Part shown: positions 58,101-64,000 of the stretch, in pieces
Numbering within the stretch: position 1 is the stretch's first letter
How the letters are laid out: the number at the start of each line of letters is the position of its first letter
Origin: Ophioderma brevispina
Lineage: Eukaryota > Echinodermata > Ophiuroidea > Amphilepidida > Ophiodermatidae
Length of the DNA: 64,000 bases
Direction of reading: 5' to 3'
Assembly (NCBI GenBank): GCA_023653785.1
Contig: JAMKCH010010297.1
Span: 45,381-109,380, forward strand
Program-made: the position numbers and the translations under genes
The notes under the pieces: model-generated
What the model saw: only the letters and a program-made list of their open reading frames with translations
What the model was told of the DNA's origin: nothing
The model's database searches: none

Positions 58101-59104
58101 TAACACAGTCCTCCACCTTGGGATCAAGTGGTGTTAGCACCGAAAGTACACTGTCCATATCCAGTGTTGCTACATCAATAAGTGATACAACAGCGGATCA
58201 GATGTACATTAATGTTTATGAAGATGTCACAAACGAACCAGGTGGGGTGATCAATAATAATTTGGATACTGGGGAGAAGAATGGAAAATCACTGAAAAAG
58301 AAGTCTCTGACCTGGCCAAATGGTGATAAGTCACCTAATGAACTCATGGAATATGCGCAAGGGATACAGGTTGCGAACAGTGAACCAACTGTGTCAGACA
58401 GACAGGAGCAGCTCACTGAAATACAAGAAGTGGCACGTTATGGGTCACCAGGAGGTGATGAGGGTGTATCCTCACATTCTCAGGATTGTGTTGCAGATGA
58501 TGACTCCTCCACACATCTCAAGGTGTTTGCAGATGACCACCAACAAACATTAACACTTGAGATAGATTCATCCAACTTATCGCCACAAATTTCAAGGCGA
58601 AAGCCACCTCAGAAACGAAATCGTGGGGGAAGTGGCGAAGCCCTTGAGCAGGAACTTAAAAGTGCTGAGAAATTACGCCGACAAGGTAGTATTTCAGAAA
58701 AGACTCCTAACAAGGTGTCCCCTGTTGGAAGCAAAAATGACTCGCAGGAGCCTCCTGCAGTGCCTTCAAAACCGTTTATGCGCAGACCAGAAAGATCACA
58801 AAGTATTGGACCTACGGGCCATCCGCCTGAACGTAAAACTGCTGTACGAAAAAAGCCCATTATACCAACTCCTGAGAGAGGACATTTACTGCGACCAGTT
58901 CTTCAACAAACACAACTATCTGGATCATCTCCGGAACTTAATCTTCATCCGCCCCACCGTTCACAGACAACGGATGCGCTGATATCACCTACAAGATCAA
59001 AGGCGCCCCCTGGGAATCAAGCTACCTGTGCTACTTTACCACGGGCTGCCGCTAAGAAAGATTCGGATTTATCCCCAACATCAAGACGGAGAAAGAAGCA
59101 ACAG
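55148..59104 (+). CDS. ARHGEF17: ARHGEF17-like Rho guanine-nucleotide exchange factor, large 5' coding exon
   Basis: The family activates Rho GTPases through DH-PH domains, which must lie in downstream exons; this exon encodes only the disordered N-terminal region. Assignment rests on collinear blocks I recall from vertebrate ARHGEF17: a DFSNLRVGRP block (about 57355), SPVRTLQDLTAKMRGRAF (about 57498), LTPSSRRRKK (about 57904), SVSDLESGSIDSHLFGTL (about 58030), KKKSLTWP (about 58296) and a LSPQISRRKPPQKRNR block (about 58577). A His-rich run lies at about 55928-55957, and Ser/Arg-rich phosphosite-like stretches are frequent. The open frame is broken twice: the Kozak-type ATG (55148; M-G-E-E-E start) runs in one frame to a stop at 55238-55240. 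The main frame (open from 55170 to 57629) has no ATG before about 55908, and a -1 shift in GTTTAAG (about 57624-57630) is needed to enter the last frame. The exon ends at ACAG with donor GTAAGT (59105-59110), phase 0. Total about 1,320 residues. Identity fairly sure; N-terminus uncertain. Confidence 0.8.
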
Positions 59105-59111
59105 GTAAGTA

Positions 59112-59207
59112 CCCCTTTAATCACATTTTGATTTTCTCACAAACATAGTTTTCAAAGTTTACCTTTAAATCACATTTTGATTTTCTCGCAAACATAATTT
59201 GCAAAGG
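59112..59207. repeat. Two-copy 48-bp tandem duplication just inside the intron
   Basis: CACATTTTGATTTTCTC followed by ACAAACATA and AAAG occurs at about 59112-59159 and again at about 59160-59207. It begins two bases after the donor hexamer. Confidence 0.8.
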
Positions 59208-59399
59208 TTTTTTTCTGCATGTGTTTTTGTGTCACTGGATATTAGAAAAAAAAAATCATTTTCATGGCAGTATTACCTAAACATTTAGCTGCATTCGTGG
59301 TTCAAGATAGAGTACACTTTTAAAATAAAATTTTTACGTGATAATCTACAATTTCCTCTTGGATTTTCCTCTTTTTTTCCCTCCATGTTGAGCAAGGGT

Positions 59400-59555
59400 C
59401 AGTGTCTTTGGAAACAACAATTAATTAAAGAGAAACAGGAACATTTCAGAAAGGTGCGCCCAATTGCTGTTTGAAACCATTTTTTTTTTACATATCTAGA
59501 ATGCTTACCAATATATTAGATCACACCTGAAATGAATAAAATAAAGGCCATCTTT
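59400..59555. repeat. Dispersed repeat, inverted relative to 40143-40265
   Basis: The reverse complement reads TTCATTTCAGGTGTGATCTA, ATATATTGGTAAGCATTC, TGTAAAAAA, then GGGCGCACCTTTCTG and CTCTTTAA, matching 40143-40265 in order. Non-coding; family unknown. Confidence 0.65.
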
Positions 59556-60385
59556 ATTTAAAAAGATGATTTTGGTATTTGGAAAATTCATGCATGATTC
59601 TGATAGGGCTGATTATGACAGCAGGCAAGGTCAAAACTTTTTGTTTTTCTTTCTTCTTTGTCCAATGAACATTTGAAACTTTCTTGGTGGATAGTCTACA
59701 ACCAATTAGGTGCAAATTTAGAGAAATATGTATCATCAGAAAATCTCCTTGTGTTACTTTAAAGGCACTATCAGTGATTGCTAAATCAGAAAATTGAAAA
59801 AAATCATCAAAATCCGATTTTTGCATGTATGTAAAAAGTACAGGTACCCTACATACCCTGCAAATGATTTAAGGCCAGAAGAAAGCTAATAAGTACAAAT
59901 CGGATATTTTAGTCATTAGTGTCCGAACGGACACTTCCTACAACACGTAATTGAATGGAGAGTCATATCTTTGAACACTGTCGTTTTCTTCTTTTAGTTG
60001 TAAAAAGTAGTTTATGAGGATTATACAGATATATCCTTCACTTTTAAGCTAAATTCTGCAAATTTAAAATATTTTGTCTCATCCGGATGAATCACTGATA
60101 GTGTCTTTAAGTGTTTAAGCCTTGAATGTTTTGTAAATTGCGTACAATTATATTTTGAAATCATCAATGAAAGAGTAATGAAAGTATACATCTGTATTAC
60201 ATGTTGGTCTAACATAATTCATCATCCAAAAAATCTGTTATAATAATTATTTTTTTCTTAAAAGTAGCAAACCAGTAATTTCACTCACATTTTTTCTCAA
60301 GAGTATTTCACTTTTGGAGCAAAATTCTTTAGAGTGAAATTGAAAATCTGAAGAGTGAAATCTGTACTGAGTGTTGCTGAGAACA

Positions 60386-62378
60386 GAAACAGAAAGTTGA
60401 AGAGTGACTTCACTAGTGACTTCACTCTCAACAACTTTTTTTCAAAGAGTGAAATGCAACATTCAAGAGTATTTCACTCTCGATATGGAGTGAGTGAAAT
60501 TGCTGCAAACAAAATGCTATTAACAAATCTGAAACAAACAAAAAAAAATTATTGAATCAAGTATATCAGTTACAAGTGCATGTGTGTACAATGTACACAC
60601 ATTTGCGCATGCATGGTTGTTACATCTTGAGATTGGCTTGAACAGTACTTGAAGCAAAATGGCATTTTTTTAAGTGCACCCTATTTTTTCAAAATTTGAG
60701 AGTTTTTTACCTGCGAATGAGAATGCTAACAAATGTGTATTTGTCATAAAAGAAGTGATTTTATAATTAGAATTGGTACCTCAATTGGCCAACCATGATG
60801 AAATAATGATGACGATGTCGATCGGGTATCCCACCTTTTAAGCAGTTGATCCGGGCCCTATTTCATAAAAGTTAAGATTATTCTTTAGTGAATTTAAGAA
60901 GAGTTATTGTTCTTATAAATCTGTAATGCATGCTGCTTGAGAAAAACGTTGTAAGAATTCGTAGGTTCAATGAATTATAATTAATTTACCTTCTTTAACA
61001 AGAAAACAATAATTCACACCTGTAGCATAACTTTGTGCAAAAAGTGTTCTTGATGCAACTGAAGTGGACATGACCCTGAATATAACTTTCCACTAATTTA
61101 ACCCTTAAATGGGTCACTGATGAGTCACATCAATGTAGGACAGAGTAAAAACTATCAATAAATCAAATAATCAATGGATGATAACATAAGTAGATCAACA
61201 ATTAAATGAATGCTAATGTCAATCAATCAATAGCATGTTAGCAGCATCATAGACCGAGGGAATATATTTGGAGGGCCATTTGAAGTGAGCCTATTAAAGT
61301 ATTCACCTTGGTTTTTGTTTTCAATCGTTCTGCAAAAGTCAAAGGAAAATTGTTTGGAAATACACAAACAAATTGAAAAAAAAAATACTTGTGTCATTAA
61401 TTTTGGCCCAAATAGGTCATGTATGGTACAATGTGTACATACAATGTATGACAGTAGGTATGACAAAAACATGGTTTTACGGTTGTTAAACTGGTAATTG
61501 AAATTACTTTACTGCATCCTTGGAAAGTTCTAATAACATCTGGGACTAATATACTTAAGGGGGATATGAAGCTCCCTCTTTACCCACTTTGCTGCATATA
61601 TGTAGAATTTTGAATTGAATTTGATATTTGTTTCTGATTTTTGATTAGGATAAGACATGGTTTCAGAATTGACTGAGGGTTTAGTGCCAAAGTGTGAAAA
61701 ATCATTTCGGAGCAAAACATCCATGATGTAATTTGAAGATATCGTTTCTAGGTAAAATTGTTCGAGATTATGAATTTTCGTCAAAAAATCTGTATCATAC
61801 ATTTTTTTTTAAAAAAAAAAAAAAAAAGGCCAATTTTGCCCAAAAATCACACTTTTCGGGTAAACAATTTTAACTACCAAATTTGGATGTTACAGGTATA
61901 CAATTACATATATATGACCCTTATAATGTTATATATCAGTTAAAGGTAGTAACTTATGGATTCAAGGATTGTTTATCATGTTTCATAATTTGCACACAGA
62001 ACCAGTCAAATTTGAATTGTCCCGTACAAACGACATTCAAACATTGGCATATTCGAAAAAAAATTTTGCTTTGCACAATCCTATCTCTGGAAAGGATCTA
62101 CAGTGATGATTTATCTGGCCAGTTATGCAGAATTTAATAAGCCTTCAAATGATACCTAACTTGCTTCATTTCAGTATAGGACTAATTCAAAACAATACAA
62201 AAATGTTTCCCCTTACCCCTTGATTTTTCCAGTGCGTGACAAAATTATTGTGTCAATTAAAATTTGGAACTACGAGAAAACTAAAAGAAGCTGTAGGTTT
62301 GAAATTCATCGATTAATGCCCAATGGCAAGTCCCTACATAAGTTATGGTATTAACTTTTTTTCACTCTGTTCTAAAAC
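60386..62378 (+). repeat. Intronic tandem duplication, copy A (about 2 kb)
   Basis: Starts at AACAGAAAGTTGAAGAGTGA. The same sequence restarts at 62379, giving a period of about 1,993 bases. Collinear markers include GTGACTTCACTAGTGACTTC, TGTACAATGTACACACATTT, GATGACGATGTCGATCGGGT and AGGGGGATATGAAGCTCCCT. Copy A lacks the MITE and the long T-run present in copy B. Confidence 0.88.
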
Positions 62379-62628
62379 AGAAAGTTGAAGAGTGACTTCA
62401 CTAGTGACTTCACTCTCAACAACTTTTTTTCAAAGAGTGAAATGTAACATTCAAGAGTATTTCACTCTCAATGTGGAGTGAGTGACATTGTGCAAACAAA
62501 ATGATATTAACAATCTGAAACAAACAAAAAAAAACAATATTGAATACTCTATTTCAGTTACAAGTGATGTGTGTACAATGTACACACATTTGCGCATGCA
62601 TGGTTGTTACATCTTGAGGTTGGCTTGA

Positions 62629-62665
<37 letters not shown>

Positions 62666-64000
62666 ACCGTAATTGAAAGCAAAAATGGCATTTTTTAAGT
62701 GCACCCCTATTTTTTCAAAATTTGAGAGTTTTTTTACCTGCGAATGAGAATGCTAACAAATGTGTATTGGTCATAAAAGCAGTGATTTTATAATAGAATT
62801 GGTACCTCAATGGCCAACCATGATGAAAAATGATGACGATGTCGATCGGGTATCCCACTTTTAATCAGTTGACCGGGCACTATTCACAAAAGTTAAGATT
62901 ATTCTTTATGAATTTAAAGGGCGCTGTTCGATCATCTTGGGGACCCCCCTGATTTACCCGGAAGTGTATTCATTTGATATCAGATTGAAAGGCAGTATTT
63001 TTCTCATGGTCGTCCTGAAATTTGAGCCCTCGAATCCATTTAAATCCTAAGATATAAACAAAAAACAGCCCGTTTTGAGTGGTAAACCACTTTATTAGCC
63101 ACCAGTATTGATAGGCTTGCAAACAGGCATTTATTGTGTCTACCATCAAAACCGCAAGTTTGTTTCCCACGGCCTTGCTGGGGTTGTATTGTGCAAGTGC
63201 GGCTCTCATATCAAGTATAGAAACACAATACACATAAAATAGGAAACAACCACCTTTATTAAGAAGAGTTATTGTTCTTATAAATTGTAATGCTGCTTGA
63301 GAAAACTTGTAAGATTAGTAAGGTAAAGAATTATTAATTATTTAACTTCTGTAACAAAGAAAAACAATTAATCACCACCTTAGCATAACTTTGTGCAAAA
63401 AAGCTGGGTTCTTGATGCAACTAGTGGACTGACCCTGAATATAACTTCCACTAATTTAACCCTTAAATGGGTCACTGATGAGTCACATCAATGTAGGACA
63501 GAGTAAAAATATCGATAAATTCAAATAATAAAGGATGATAACATAAGTAGAATCATAATTATGAATGCTAAGTCCAATCAATCAAATAGCATGTATAGCC
63601 AGCATCATAGACAGAGGCCCGGGAATATATTTGGAGGGATTGAAGTGAGCATATTAAAAGTATTCACTTGTTTTTGTTATTCAATACGTTCTTAAAAAGT
63701 CAAAAGGAAAAATTGTTGGAAATACACAAAACAAAATTGAAAAAAAAATTACTTGTTTCAGTAATTTTGGCCAAATGGTCATGTATGGTACAAGGTGTAA
63801 TACATGTATGACAGTAGGTATGACAGAAAAGGTTTTGATGTTTTTTTAAATGTGTAATTGGGGAAAATTACACTCATCCTGGAAATGTCCTAAAAAAATC
63901 TTGGGACCTAATATACTGAAGGGGGATATGAAGCTCCCTATTTACACTTTGTGCGATATGTAGAAATTTTGATTGAATTTGATATTTGTTTTGGATTTTT
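62379..64000 (+). repeat. Intronic tandem duplication, copy B, cut by window end
   Basis: Collinear with copy A from 60386 to about 61640. Differences are many small indels, a T-rich insertion at 62628-62663 and a 341-bp MITE at 62918-63258. The copy is still matching at 64000, so its end is outside the window. Confidence 0.88.
62918..63258 (-). mobile_element. TTAA MITE (family M341), copy 3, with empty site in the sister duplicate
   Basis: TTAA at 62914-62917 and 63259-63262 brackets 341 bp whose reverse complement matches the copies at 33095 and 41602. Copy A of the surrounding duplication reads straight across the site as GTGAATTTAAGAAGAGTTAT near 60890-60910 with one TTAA, so the extra sequence and the second TTAA were gained by copy B. 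Non-coding; the 87-codon minus frame (62970-63233) is a by-product. Confidence 0.93.

Larger units (their letters stand above)
59105..64000 (+). other. ARHGEF17: First 4.9 kb of the intron following the ARHGEF17-like exon
   Basis: Starts at the GTAAGT donor. No acceptor with a downstream DH-domain exon is seen before the window ends. It is filled by AT-rich sequence, tandem and dispersed repeats and one MITE, listed separately. A short perfect hairpin, AGTGTCCG/CGGACACT, lies at 59918-59935. Open frames inside are unsupported. Confidence 0.7.

Overview
This is metazoan nuclear DNA. It is AT-rich, intron-containing and dominated by decayed transposable elements. The only host gene I can support lies at the right-hand end: the very long 5' coding exon of an ARHGEF17-like (TEM4/p164-RhoGEF) Rho guanine-nucleotide exchange factor, at about 55.15-59.10 kb on the + strand. 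It ends at a consensus GTAAGT donor, and the first 4.9 kb of its next intron fill the rest of the window. An ARHGEF17 orthologue together with L2-like, Jockey/CR1-like and REL-endonuclease (HERO/R2-superfamily) non-LTR retrotransposons, many small hAT, TTAA-type and palindromic MITEs, and frequent TAGGCCTA octamers fits a marine invertebrate, perhaps a deuterostome such as an echinoderm or hemichordate. The species cannot be fixed from this sequence. Homopolymer-type indels, including two that interrupt the ARHGEF17 exon, could come from error-prone assembly or from real decay.

Layout. 0-3 kb: unique-looking AT-rich DNA with a 2 x 107 bp tandem duplication and a perfect hairpin. 3-10.2 kb: a 1.1 kb palindromic element, several MITEs, an hAT MITE with a perfect 8-bp target duplication, a MITE built of palindromic 14-mers, a roughly 380-bp tandem repeat and two L2-like LINE remnants (minus strand at 4.6-5.5 kb, plus strand at 8.9-10.2 kb). 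10.6-22.3 kb: a zone whose two ends carry the same 19-bp terminus (18/19 identical) in inverted orientation. It contains a palindromic element with inverted arms, a 1.1 kb TTAA-flanked element and a 4.4 kb endonuclease-RT LINE split by another insertion. 22.3-32.7 kb: minisatellites, T-rich repeats, a minus-strand LINE and one copy of a twice-occurring 3-bp-TSD MITE. 32.7-35.1 kb: a plus-strand LINE carrying two MITE insertions. 36.2-39.35 kb: a three-level nest (hAT MITE inside a REL-endonuclease LINE inside a long-TIR element). 40.4-47.3 kb: a TTAA MITE, a second three-level nest (L2-like LINE inside a TTAA MITE inside a palindromic element) and a TA-flanked mariner-like element. 47.3-54 kb: a G/T-rich minisatellite, further MITEs, foldback repeats and a 400-bp polypurine tract. 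54-55.15 kb: probable upstream and 5'UTR sequence of the ARHGEF17-like gene. 59.1-64 kb: its intron, containing a roughly 2 kb tandem duplication whose left copy preserves the empty site of a TTAA MITE present in the right copy.

The genes do not form an operon or pathway. The window records successive transposon insertions next to one conserved signalling gene. I found no rRNA, convincing tRNA, CRISPR array or intact transposase. I did not find a clear new molecular system. The most informative items are the two nested-insertion stratigraphies, the filled and empty MITE sites inside the gene's own intron, the inverted 19-bp ends 11.7 kb apart, and the two opposite-sign frame breaks in the ARHGEF17-like exon.
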